Positions 1-7,539 of a stretch of DNA of 64,000 nucleotides are shown in pieces. Position 1 is the first letter of the stretch; each line of letters opens with the position of its first letter. The DNA is taken from the NCBI GenBank assembly GCA_012735215.1, contig JAAYHX010000009.1:1-64000 (forward strand). Reading direction: 5' to 3'. The translations under genes were made by a program, and so were the position numbers. The notes under the pieces were generated by a model, which saw only the letters and a list, made by a program, of their open reading frames with translations, was not told the DNA's origin and made no database searches. Origin of the DNA: Tissierellia bacterium. Its GTDB lineage: Bacteria; Bacillota; Clostridia; Tissierellales; Tepidimicrobiaceae.

Positions 1-8
1 ACCTCCTT
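1..8 (-). promoter_or_regulatory. Ribosome binding site of a gene beyond the left edge
   Basis: Read on the minus strand these bases end in AAGGAGGT, a strong Shine-Dalgarno sequence. The start codon it serves would lie just outside the window, so a minus-strand gene very probably begins there. Its product cannot be seen. Confidence 0.6.
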
Positions 9-70
9 TTTATGTTTTTTTAGCCAATTAACATTTTAGCAGGTTTATTTCACGAGTGCATTTTATTTTT

Positions 71-118
71 AGAAAAAATAAATGTTAGGGTAAATTATTT
101 TCCACCCCAACATTTATT
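71..118 (-). terminator. Hairpin with T-tract in the leader of the left-edge gene
   Basis: Arms AATAAATGTT (77-86) and AACATTTATT (109-118) pair perfectly and are extended by a GGG/CCC block. On the minus strand the hairpin is followed by TTTTTT. It lies between the terminator of the 192-932 gene and the ribosome binding site at the left edge. It may be a second terminator in tandem or a leader attenuator of the off-window gene. Confidence 0.5.
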
Positions 119-128
119 ATAGAACCAT

Positions 129-160
129 AAAAAATAGTGGGATTAATCCCACTATTTTTT
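129..160 (-). terminator. Intrinsic terminator, perfect 32-base palindrome
   Basis: The two 16-base arms AAAAAATAGTGGGATT and AATCCCACTATTTTTT are exact inverted copies. The structure sits just past the stop codon of the minus-strand hydrolase at 192-932 and carries a T-run in both directions. Confidence 0.85.
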
Positions 161-191
161 ATTTGTTTGGCTATTATTAATAATTATTTTG

Positions 192-932
192 CTAAACCAT
201 TAATTGTATTGGTCTATGATCTGATATATCAATGGTCAGTACCCTGCACTTTAATTCATGGGTTGAAAATCCTCTTACAAAGAAAAAATCTATTTTAGGA
301 TTGTTATAATTATCATAGCATTCTATGGTACATATCCCCTTAGGCCCAGCATCAATCATATGGAATCCTTCATCAATCATCATATAATAGGCCTCTGAGC
401 TTTCTTTTGCATTTAGATCTCCACCAAGTATCATTTTTTTATTAAGATAGTTATGATTGTTCAGTACATTTTTTATTTGCTGGGCTTGAATAGTTTGATC
501 TCCTCGTAATCCTAAGTGGAATGTGCCTACATATATAGAAAGATTATTCACATTGATATTTGTAAGAAGAAAACTACGGTCTTCCTTGCCTTTTATCCTT
601 GGCAAAGGGATCTTTAAACAGGCTTTTATAGGATAGCAACTTAGAATTGCATTGCCAAAATATCCTGGCTTCATATTTTTCGAAACAATATATTCAAAAT
701 TCCAAGCTCTTCCTGTTACTAATGAAAGTCTATTAGCAATGTATTCAGCCTGATGAATACTGATACCTGATCGCAAAGTGTATGCATCTACTTCCTGAAG
801 GCATACTATTGAAATCTTGTTGTCTTTAATAACATCTACAATTCTATTCAAATTTTTAGTTTTTATAATTGGATAACTGCCCTCTTTATTTTGTCCTGCT
901 TTAATGTTCCATGTAAGAATACTTATGCACAT
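192..932 (-). CDS. Endonuclease/exonuclease/phosphatase family protein
   Basis: A 246-residue protein of the DNase I-like metal-dependent phosphohydrolase superfamily. The visible motifs are the ones that build its active site: Trp8-Asn9 at the start of the first strand, LQEVD at 45-49 (metal-binding Glu), GGDLNA at 170-175 and SDHRP at 237-241 (catalytic Asp-His). The ATG start follows GAGGTG at a good distance. There is no signal peptide, so it should be cytoplasmic. Members act on DNA, inositol phosphates, sphingolipids or nucleotides, and nothing here fixes the substrate. It is followed by a strong terminator and appears monocistronic. Confidence 0.85.
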   Translation of the reverse strand: MCISILTWNIKAGQNKEGSYPIIKTKNLNRIVDVIKDNKISIVCLQEVDAYTLRSGISIHQAEYIANRLSLVTGRAWNFEYIVSKNMKPGYFGNAILSCYPIKACLKIPLPRIKGKEDRSFLLTNINVNNLSIYVGTFHLGLRGDQTIQAQQIKNVLNNHNYLNKKMILGGDLNAKESSEAYYMMIDEGFHMIDAGPKGICTIECYDNYNNPKIDFFFVRGFSTHELKCRVLTIDISDHRPIQLMV

Positions 933-1137
933 ATTTACACCTCAAAATTATTGCTCTTAGCTTTATTTTATGTTATTAACTGTATGAATGTCACCCTTAT
1001 ATATAGCTGTTTGTATATTCTTTTTAAGTTATATATTAGCCCAGTGGAAAAAGAATTAAAGGAATTACTAGGCTTAAGATTGTTAAACATGAACCATATA
1101 CCCAATATAGAGATAATCAGTTAAGCATCATCCATAA

Positions 1138-1381
1138 AACACCTTTAAAGCCAGTATAGATATTTATGGAGAGCCTACAGGAGGAAAGCCTAGCAATTAT
1201 GGTGAAGCAGGAAATATAAAACTACCTAATTCTAATCTAACCATTAATTATTAAAAAATTTTTTGATTCATCAAATAAGGATGATTCACTATATCCAGAT
1301 GAAATAATTGAAGTTTTTTATTATGAATACATTCAAGAGATAGATCATGTCTTAAACAAAATTTTAGATAAGCTGAATTAG
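1138..1381 (+). pseudogene. Frameshifted C-terminal remnant of an S41 family peptidase
   Basis: The frame open from 1138 reads ...IYGEPTGGKPSNYGEAG, then NIKLPNSNLTINY and a stop at 1252. The frame shifted by +1 continues KKFFDSSNKDDSLYPDEII and ends in DKLN at 1381. Together they match the end of C-terminal-processing-type (S41) peptidases, with the typical GEPTGGxPxxYGE, LPNS and YPDexIE blocks. There is no start codon or N-terminal part carrying the catalytic Ser/Lys. A frameshift near 1250 breaks what is left. I read this as a decayed gene. The family call rests on remembered sequence patterns, not a search. Confidence 0.65.
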
Positions 1382-1395
1382 TTAGGAGCACAAAC

Positions 1396-1420
1396 AAAAA
1401 GGAGCCTAGGCTCCTTTTTT
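1396..1420. terminator. Bidirectional terminator
   Basis: AAAAAGGAGCC and GGCTCCTTTTT form a near-perfect palindrome with T-runs on both strands. It lies between the S41 remnant (plus strand) and the SelW-like gene (minus strand). Confidence 0.8.
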
Positions 1421-1670
1421 AAGACATCTTCTTTATAAGCTCTCTAATCTTATCCTCTACTTCATTTTCCTCAGGGAATCTGTCTAATTCCTTCTTTGAA
1501 AAGATAGACTCTCCATTAACTGCTACCTCAAATACTCCTCCAGATGAAGGAATGATTATGACTTTGTCTATATCATTCTTGTGTTCATCTAGCAGGTTTT
1601 CTGCAAGAGCAACTGCTCTACTTAGGTAGCCTCAAGAAGTACAGTATTCAATACTTATAATCTTATCCAA
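1419..1670 (-). CDS. SelW-like Rdx family selenoprotein (in-frame TGA = Sec)
   Basis: Reading the minus strand through one TGA (1632-1634) gives an 83-residue protein: MDKIISIEYCTS-U-GYL followed by SRAVALAENLLDEH, SSGGVFEVAVNGESIFSKK and ...RFPEE. This is the SelT/SelW/SelH (Rdx) fold pattern: a CxxU redox motif at the end of the first strand and the GGVFEV...NGE..FSKK..GRFPE block. I chose TTG at 1668 because GAGGTG lies six bases upstream; the GTG at 1677 overlaps that site. A SECIS-like hairpin follows the TGA at the right distance (separate entry). In the family the redox Cys-Sec pair is thought to act in thiol chemistry; the partner is unknown. The alternative, a Cys-to-stop mutation, would be TGT/TGC to TGA, but the hairpin argues against decay. 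Confidence 0.8.
1606..1619 (-). promoter_or_regulatory. Putative bacterial SECIS hairpin
   Basis: On the minus strand AGAGC-AGTT-GCTCT forms a five-base-pair stem with a four-base loop that has G among its first two bases. The loop starts 17 bases after the in-frame TGA at 1632-1634. Bacterial SECIS elements are short hairpins just inside the coding region, with this spacing and a G early in the loop; they recruit SelB. The match to that general model is good, but pairing was judged by eye. Confidence 0.6.
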
Positions 1671-1836
1671 GAATATCACCTCATATTTTTTATTGATAAT
1701 GTTTATCAATTACCCAAATATTCATGAGTGGCTACAATAATATTATTAATGAGAAGGCAAAAATCATTTATGGAAAAAAGTTCAATTTTAATATACAATA
1801 TATTTACCATTATCATAGTTGAGGTAGGTGCAGCCA

Positions 1837-2541
1837 ATGGAAAAGTTTATACAGATGGAAAATGTTACAAAGATATATAAGATGGGAGAAGTTGAGATAA
1901 AGGCTTTGGATAATATTTCCTTTTCTATAGATAAGGGTCAATTTGTAGTTATAGTTGGACCCAGTGGTGCAGGTAAAAGTACCATATTAAACATTTTAGG
2001 GGGCATGGATTCCCCCACCAGTGGAAGTCTCTTTGTTCACAATGAGGATATAGGCAAGTATTCTCCGAAAGAGCTTATTACCTATAGAAGATATGATATA
2101 GGCTTTGTATTTCAATTCTATAATCTAGTACAGAACCTAACTGCCCTAGAAAATGTGGAGCTGGCAACAGAGATCTGCAAAAATCCTCTTAATCCTGAAG
2201 AGGTATTGGAGCAAGTAGGTCTTAAGGATAGGAAGAACAACTTTCCAGGACAATTATCTGGAGGCGAACAGCAAAGGGTCTCCATTGCCAGGGCCCTGGC
2301 AAAGAACCCAAAGCTGCTCTTGTGTGATGAGCCTACAGGAGCCTTAGACTATAACACTGGCAAATCAGTTCTAAAGCTATTGCAGGATACTTGTTATAGA
2401 AACAAGATGACTGTAATAGTAGTTACCCACAATTTAGCTATTACTCCAATGGCTGATAAGGTCATAAGGATTAAAAATGGCAGGGTTGAATCTGAAGAGA
2501 TAAACGAAAATCCAGTACCTGTAGAAAGGATAGAATGGTAG
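1837..2541 (+). CDS. ABC transporter ATP-binding protein (MacB/LolD type)
   Basis: A 234-residue nucleotide-binding subunit with Walker [10 protein letters not shown] (about 41-49), signature LSGGEQQRV (about 142), Walker B LLLCDEP (about 162), and the VVTH switch histidine (about 197). The family is the MacB/LolD/FtsE-like group that pairs with FtsX-type permeases and drives export or extraction rather than import. GTG at 1828 is possible, but ATG at 1837 is better spaced from AGGTG. It ends one base before the ATG of the big permease at 2543, so the two are co-transcribed and very likely form one transporter. Confidence 0.9.
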   Translation: MEKFIQMENVTKIYKMGEVEIKALDNISFSIDKGQFVVIVGPSGAGKSTILNILGGMDSPTSGSLFVHNEDIGKYSPKELITYRRYDIGFVFQFYNLVQNLTALENVELATEICKNPLNPEEVLEQVGLKDRKNNFPGQLSGGEQQRVSIARALAKNPKLLLCDEPTGALDYNTGKSVLKLLQDTCYRNKMTVIVVTHNLAITPMADKVIRIKNGRVESEEINENPVPVERIEW

Positions 2542-2542
2542 T

Positions 2543-5500
2543 ATGAAAAGCTCATTGATGAAGGACACCTTTAGACAAATAAAAAAGAGCTTTAGCAGGT
2601 TTCTATCCATTTTTTTGATAGTTGCCTTGGGAGTAGGTTTCTTTGCTGGTATAAAGGCCACATCTCCAGATATGAAGATAACTGCAGATAAATACTTTGA
2701 TGATTACAATCTAATGGACATGTGGCTCATATCTACCATGGGATTTGATGAAAAGGATATAGAAGCTATAGAAAGGCTTTCGGAACCAGAAGCAGTATCT
2801 CCCGGCTACTCAGTGGATCTTTTAGCCCAATATGAAGAGAATTTCACAGTGGTTAAACTCCTTTCTATTCCTATGGATGATATAGAAGGAGAGGATAAGG
2901 ACTATATAAATCAAGCCATATTGGTGGAAGGAAGATTTCCTGAAAAGCCTGGAGAGATCTTGGCAGAAAGCGGTAATGGAATAAATCCATCTTTTCCTAT
3001 AGGTGCAAAGATTAAACTGTCTACAGGAAAAGATGAGGATATTTCTGACATACTGAAGAGGGAGGAATACACTGTTGTTGGATTGGTGAATAACCCTTAT
3101 TATCTTTCCTTTGAAAGGGGCACTACTAGTATTGGCACAGGAACTATTGATTGTTTTATGATGCTGCCAGAGGAGGAATTCAAGCTTCCAGTATATACTG
3201 ATGTGTATTTAACAGTTAAAGGGGCTAGGAATGTAAATACCTATGGTGATGACTACGATATTATATTAGATCCTGTTAAGGAAAAGCTAGAGGATATAGG
3301 CAAAATACGGGCCAGTGAAAGGTATCAAGAGATATTGGATGAAGCTAATGAGGAGCTCAACAAGGCTAAGGAGGACTTAAGAGAAGCAGAGGAAAAGCTG
3401 CAGGATGAGTTGAACAAGGCTGAAAAGGATTTGGAGGAAGCTAAGAGAAAGCTAGATAAAGGAGAAAAGGAACTATTAGCCAATGAGAGGCAGTTTAGAA
3501 ACCAGATAGAGAGTGCAGAAAAAAGGCTGAAGGAAGAACAAAAGAAACTGCAAGCTGCAGAGGCGGAATATGAAGAGAATTTAAAACTATTTAATGAAAA
3601 CAAATCTAAAGCCTTAAAGGCCATAGAAGCATCAGAAGCTGAGATAAAAGCTGGAGAGTTGGAAATAGCAAACAGGGAAGAACAAATAGAACAGCTTAAG
3701 GCCAGCTTAAACTTTATTAAGGATGAAGCTGAAAGGATAAAAACAATACAGCTTATAGAATATGGGGAACAAGAACTTATAAAGGCTAGGGAGGAAATAG
3801 AAGCTGGAAAGCTAGCCCTTGAAACTGCTAAAAAGGAGCTGTTAGAAGGGGAGAAAAAACTAGAGGCTGCAAAAATGTCCATAGAGGAGGGAAAGGCTCA
3901 ACTTAAGGAAGAATGGAATAAGCTGGAGTCAAATAAAGAAAAGGCTTTGGCTGAATTTGCCAGTGCCCATAGGGAATTATCAGAAGGACGAAAAGAATAC
4001 CAAAAGGGATATGGGGACTACTTAAAGGCCAAGGAGGAAGGATTAGAGGAAATTGGGAAGGCTAAGGAGGAGATAGCTGAGGCAGAGGAAGAGCTAAAGG
4101 AAATAGAAAAGCCTAAATGGTATGTACTAAAGAGAAGCGAAACAAGAGACTATATAGATTTTGAAATGAATGCAGACAGGATAGATGCTGTAGCAAGCGT
4201 ATTTCCTGTATTCTTCTTGGCAGTTGCCCTTTTAGTTTCCCTAACTACTATGACTAGGATGGTAGATGAGGAAAGGAGCCATATTGGAACACTAAAGGCC
4301 TTAGGCTATGACAAGATGGACATTGCTTCTAAATATTTAATCTATGCAGCTTTGGCAAGCATCAGTGGAAGTATAGTTGGCTTGCTTGTTGGTTTTAAGG
4401 TATTGCCTACTGTCATATTTAATGCCTACAGGATCATGTATATTATGCCGGAAGTTATAACCCAATTTAACTTAACCTATGCTACTCTATCCTCTGCAGT
4501 GGCTATATTCTCTACAGTCATTGCTGCATGGTTGGCTATAAGAAGTGAGCTTAAGGAAACTCCTGCCCTGCTCTTAAGGCCAAAGGCTCCTAAGCCGGGC
4601 AAGAGAATCTTTCTAGAGAGGGTAACAATTATTTGGTCAAGAATGAAGTTTACCCATAAGGTTACTGCTAGAAACCTGTTCAGATATAAAAAGAGGTTTA
4701 TAATGACAGTTTTAGGTATCAGTGGATGTACTGCTTTGTTGTTAACAGGCTTTGGCTTAAAGGATTCAATAGTTTCCATAGTCAGCAAGCAGTTTGATGA
4801 ACTGTATAGATATGAACTTGCTGTAGAGTTAAAGGAAAATCAGGAAAAGGAAGAAGTAGATGAAGTTATTGAATTTATGAATACAGACAAGAGGATTAGG
4901 GATTATATATTGGTCAATGAAAAGAGCATGGATATTGGAAAGGGGAATATAGAGAAAACTGTTAGCCTAGTTGTACCAGAGGATTCCAGCAGGATACAGG
5001 ACTTTATTACACTGAGGGAGCGTAAGAGCAAGGAAACCATATCCCTAACAGATGAGGGAGTAATATTATCTGAAAAGATGGCAAAGCTTCTGGAGGCTAA
5101 GGTAGGGGATGAGATCTATATTAAGGATGAAGATGATAATGAACTTAAGGTGAGGATTACAGGTATTACCGAAAACTATGCATGGCACTATATGTACATG
5201 TCAAGGGATCTATATGAAGAGGTGTTTGGTAAAGAAGTAAATTATCAAAAGATACTATGTAAGACAATAAGCACTGAAAAGGAATTTGAAGATAAGCTTT
5301 CAGAAGAACTGCTGAAGATAGACAATATATCATCGGTAAGTTTTACGACTGGTATAAGTGATAGCTACAACGATACCCTTGGAAGCCTTAACTATGTCAT
5401 CATGGTCATCATAATAGCAGCAGGTGCTTTAGCTTTTGTGGTGCTATATAATTTGACCAATATAAACATAGGGGAAAGATATAGGGAAATTGCCACCATA

Positions 5501-5788
5501 AAGGTCTTAGGCTTCTATGATCATGAAGTGGCTAGTTATATATACAGGGAGAACATGATACTTACCATTATAGGAACGGCTTTAGGCCTTGTTTTGGGAC
5601 TGTTCCTCCATAGGTTTGTAATTGTAACCACTGAAATAGAGTCTATCATGTTTGGAAGAGAAATAAGGCCAATAAGCTTTGTATACTCAGCAGCATTAAC
5701 CATCATGTTTTCTGTATTGGTTAGTATAGTTATGTACTATAGGCTAAAGAAAATAGATATGGTAGAATCCCTAAAATCAATAGATTAA
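2543..5788 (+). CDS. FtsX-like ABC transporter permease with long extracytoplasmic coiled coil
   Basis: A 1081-residue permease with the double-FtsX layout. One membrane helix near 18-37 is followed by an extracytoplasmic region, a Glu/Lys/Ala-rich coiled coil of about 270 residues (roughly 250-525), and a first FtsX core with three helices from about 550, containing the VDEERSHIGTLKALGY loop. A second extracytoplasmic domain follows, then a second FtsX core near the C-terminus with the matching GERYREIATIKVLGF loop. It forms an operon with the ATPase upstream. Type VII ABC systems of this kind act mechanically on the envelope or export lipids and peptides. No neighbour names the substrate. 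The coil is long enough to reach well into the cell wall. Confidence 0.88.
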   Translation: MKSSLMKDTFRQIKKSFSRFLSIFLIVALGVGFFAGIKATSPDMKITADKYFDDYNLMDMWLISTMGFDEKDIEAIERLSEPEAVSPGYSVDLLAQYEENFTVVKLLSIPMDDIEGEDKDYINQAILVEGRFPEKPGEILAESGNGINPSFPIGAKIKLSTGKDEDISDILKREEYTVVGLVNNPYYLSFERGTTSIGTGTIDCFMMLPEEEFKLPVYTDVYLTVKGARNVNTYGDDYDIILDPVKEKLEDIGKIRASERYQEILDEANEELNKAKEDLREAEEKLQDELNKAEKDLEEAKRKLDKGEKELLANERQFRNQIESAEKRLKEEQKKLQAAEAEYEENLKLFNENKSKALKAIEASEAEIKAGELEIANREEQIEQLKASLNFIKDEAERIKTIQLIEYGEQELIKAREEIEAGKLALETAKKELLEGEKKLEAAKMSIEEGKAQLKEEWNKLESNKEKALAEFASAHRELSEGRKEYQKGYGDYLKAKEEGLEEIGKAKEEIAEAEEELKEIEKPKWYVLKRSETRDYIDFEMNADRIDAVASVFPVFFLAVALLVSLTTMTRMVDEERSHIGTLKALGYDKMDIASKYLIYAALASISGSIVGLLVGFKVLPTVIFNAYRIMYIMPEVITQFNLTYATLSSAVAIFSTVIAAWLAIRSELKETPALLLRPKAPKPGKRIFLERVTIIWSRMKFTHKVTARNLFRYKKRFIMTVLGISGCTALLLTGFGLKDSIVSIVSKQFDELYRYELAVELKENQEKEEVDEVIEFMNTDKRIRDYILVNEKSMDIGKGNIEKTVSLVVPEDSSRIQDFITLRERKSKETISLTDEGVILSEKMAKLLEAKVGDEIYIKDEDDNELKVRITGITENYAWHYMYMSRDLYEEVFGKEVNYQKILCKTISTEKEFEDKLSEELLKIDNISSVSFTTGISDSYNDTLGSLNYVIMVIIIAAGALAFVVLYNLTNINIGERYREIATIKVLGFYDHEVASYIYRENMILTIIGTALGLVLGLFLHRFVIVTTEIESIMFGREIRPISFVYSAALTIMFSVLVSIVMYYRLKKIDMVESLKSID

Positions 5789-5817
5789 GCTGACCTAATC
5801 TTATAGGTCAGCTTTTT
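5787..5817 (+). terminator. Intrinsic terminator
   Basis: AAGCTGACCT and AGGTCAGCTT pair around an eight-base loop and are followed by a T-run, directly after the stop of the permease gene. Confidence 0.85.
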
Positions 5818-5919
5818 CATACTGGTATTAGGCATATAGGATACTGTAAAAGATCCAACTTTTTGCTTGCCAATATGATGCATATAGCAAAGATCGAGTC
5901 CCCGAACTCCTAGATTTGC

Positions 5920-6004
5920 GAAGTATCAAGGCTTACAAAACCGATTTGCGTAACAGCTTACCCTTTGAGACGTAAATCTTATGGTTTAGCTGCTTGGATA
6001 CTTC
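5920..6004. repeat. Imperfect long hairpin A (non-coding)
   Basis: GAAGTATC-AAG (5920-5930) pairs with CTT-GGATACTTC (5993-6004). Inside it AAACC (5938-5942) pairs with GGTTT (5983-5987), and GATTTGCGT (5943-5951) with ACGTAAATC (5970-5978) through one G-U. The loop is about 18 bases. No open frame crosses it. It sits in the gap between two convergent genes, next to the longer hairpin B. Confidence 0.6.
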
Positions 6005-6070
6005 ATCCATATTTTTTCAATTTGGCTCTCACCTTTGCTGATATACATCACCGCAACTAAGCAAACAGCA

Positions 6071-6236
6071 TAATATATAAAGCGATAAGCCTGACTTTGG
6101 AGAAATTTGGTGAAAGCAACCCACGAAGGAAAATCAAAAAGATTTGCAACCAAAAGCGCAGCGGTTTTGCAAATCGATTTTCCGAGTGGTGATGCTTTCC
6201 AAATTTCGTAAACGGAGGGCTGCGCTTTATATATTA
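6071..6236. repeat. Imperfect long hairpin B, about 166 bases (MITE-like or structured RNA)
   Basis: Nested pairings cover most of the element. TAATATATAAAGCG (6071-6084) pairs with 6223-6236. GAAATTTGG (6102-6110) and AAAGCA (6113-6118) pair with 6193-6207. CCAC and GGAAAATC (6121-6135) pair with 6176-6189. GATTTGCAA (6141-6149) pairs with 6167-6175. It has no coding potential. The shape suits a miniature inverted-repeat element or a repeated palindromic unit, but a structured RNA cannot be excluded. No second copy was noticed in this window. Confidence 0.6.
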
Positions 6237-6294
6237 TTGCTAACTAAATAATACAGTAGTTGAGGCTGGAACTTTGCTGATATTATGTTTGACT

Positions 6295-7317
6295 CTACCT
6301 TTTACTTCTCTCATATTGCACAGGCCAATCTATATCATATCCTAATTTTTTAGCTGCTTGTAGTGGCCAATATGGATTTCTCAACAGTTCTCTTCCCAAG
6401 AATACTAAATCAGCCCTATTGTTGGCTAAGATTTCTTCCGCCATCTCTGGCTCTGATATAAGTCCTCCTGCTATTACGGTTAGATTTGTTTTTTCTTTGA
6501 TTACTTCAGCAAACTTTACCTGATATCCAGGATACACTTTTATTCTTGCTGGTGCAACAGCCCCTGAACTTACATTTACTATATCTACCCCTTCATCCTT
6601 AACTAGATTTAGTATCTCAGCAAGAACTTCTGGATGGTTTCCTTCTTCTACATAGTCCTCAGCAGAAACTCTGACTATAAGAGGCTTGTTTTCAGACCAT
6701 ACCTTTCTAACTTCCCTTATTACTTCCTTTAAGATTCTTGCTCTATTTTCTACACTTCCGCCATACTCATCGGTTCTCTTGTTGGAAAGAGGAGATAGGA
6801 ATTGATTTATCAAATATCCATGGGCAGCATGTATTTCTATGGCATCAAAGCCAGCTAGATGGGCCCTTCTTGCCCCCTCCTTAAAGGCCTGTATAACGGT
6901 ATTAATATCTTCATAAGACATTTCCTTTGGAACTTTATAGTTTCTGTTGTATGCTATAGGACTAGGAGCGATTATGTTTTCAGCTTCTACTTCACATTTT
7001 CTGCCAGCATGGCCTAGCTGTATAGCAACCTTGGCCCCATATTTTTTGCATAGATTTACAATTTTAGAGAGGCCCTCTATATGGGAATCATCCCATATTC
7101 CTAGATCACTGTCAGTTATTCTTCCTCTTTTCTCTACAGCAGTGGCTTCTACTATTATAAGACCAGTGCCACCTACTGCCCTAGTTGCATAGTGTACATA
7201 GTGCCAATCATTGGCATAGCCCCTATCGTCGGTACTATACATGCACATGGGAGGCATTACTATCCTGTTTTTTAACTCCATATCCTTAATCTTTATGCTT
7301 TCAAATAGTTTAACCAT
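6295..7317 (-). CDS. namA: NADH:flavin oxidoreductase, NamA/YqjM-type ene-reductase
   Basis: A 340-residue FMN-dependent TIM-barrel enzyme of the old yellow enzyme family. Diagnostic segments are MVKLFESIKIKDMELKNRI at the N-terminus, PPMCMYS (active-site Cys of the YqjM branch), the HAAHGYLINQFLSPLSN substrate/FMN block near 163-180, YGGSVENRARI, and the FLGRELLRNPYWP phosphate-binding end. The length is normal for YqjM. The enzyme reduces activated C=C bonds with NADPH; physiological substrates are usually electrophilic enones. The ATG is preceded by AAAGGAG. It stands alone, convergent with the hairpin region. Confidence 0.88.
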   Translation of the reverse strand: MVKLFESIKIKDMELKNRIVMPPMCMYSTDDRGYANDWHYVHYATRAVGGTGLIIVEATAVEKRGRITDSDLGIWDDSHIEGLSKIVNLCKKYGAKVAIQLGHAGRKCEVEAENIIAPSPIAYNRNYKVPKEMSYEDINTVIQAFKEGARRAHLAGFDAIEIHAAHGYLINQFLSPLSNKRTDEYGGSVENRARILKEVIREVRKVWSENKPLIVRVSAEDYVEEGNHPEVLAEILNLVKDEGVDIVNVSSGAVAPARIKVYPGYQVKFAEVIKEKTNLTVIAGGLISEPEMAEEILANNRADLVFLGRELLRNPYWPLQAAKKLGYDIDWPVQYERSKR

Positions 7318-7386
7318 ATTCTCAAACTCCTTTCTATGAAATTTAATATACCCATAATATATAAGTTTATCTACATATGCTAGGGT

Positions 7387-7437
7387 ATATCCACAGAAAT
7401 AGTAGAGCAGAATTACAAATGTGGGAGATTATCCACA
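7387..7437. other. Small cluster of DnaA-box-like sites
   Basis: TTATCCACA at 7429-7437 is a perfect DnaA box. ATATCCACA at 7387-7395 has one mismatch, and TGTGGGAGA at 7420-7428 is a poorer site on the other strand. The cluster lies in the divergent space between the ene-reductase and trkA. There are no other signs of a replication origin. Confidence 0.3.
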
Positions 7438-7455
7438 GCATAAATTAATAAAATA

Positions 7456-7483
7456 TTTACTACTTTTTAGTCTTTACTATAAT
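7456..7483 (+). promoter_or_regulatory. Probable vegetative promoter of trkA-trkH
   Basis: TTTACT (7456-7461) and TATAAT (7478-7483) are 16 bases apart, about 57 bases upstream of the trkA start. The -10 box is perfect and the -35 is weaker. Confidence 0.5.
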
Positions 7484-7539
7484 ATTAATAGTGGTATAAT
7501 TACTTAAGTATCATTATTAGTAGAGCAGGTGATGATTAA

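Noticed and set aside
891-1124. A 77-codon plus-strand open frame overlapping the hydrolase start
   Set aside because: It runs antisense into the intact gene at 192-932 and has no ribosome binding site or recognisable domain.
3325-3882. A 185-codon Ser/Phe-rich open frame on the minus strand
   Set aside because: It is the antisense shadow of the Glu/Lys-rich coiled coil of the permease. It has no ribosome binding site and low-complexity composition.
7387-7437. Chromosomal replication origin
   Set aside because: No dnaA, dnaN, recF or gyr genes are near and only one perfect box is present.
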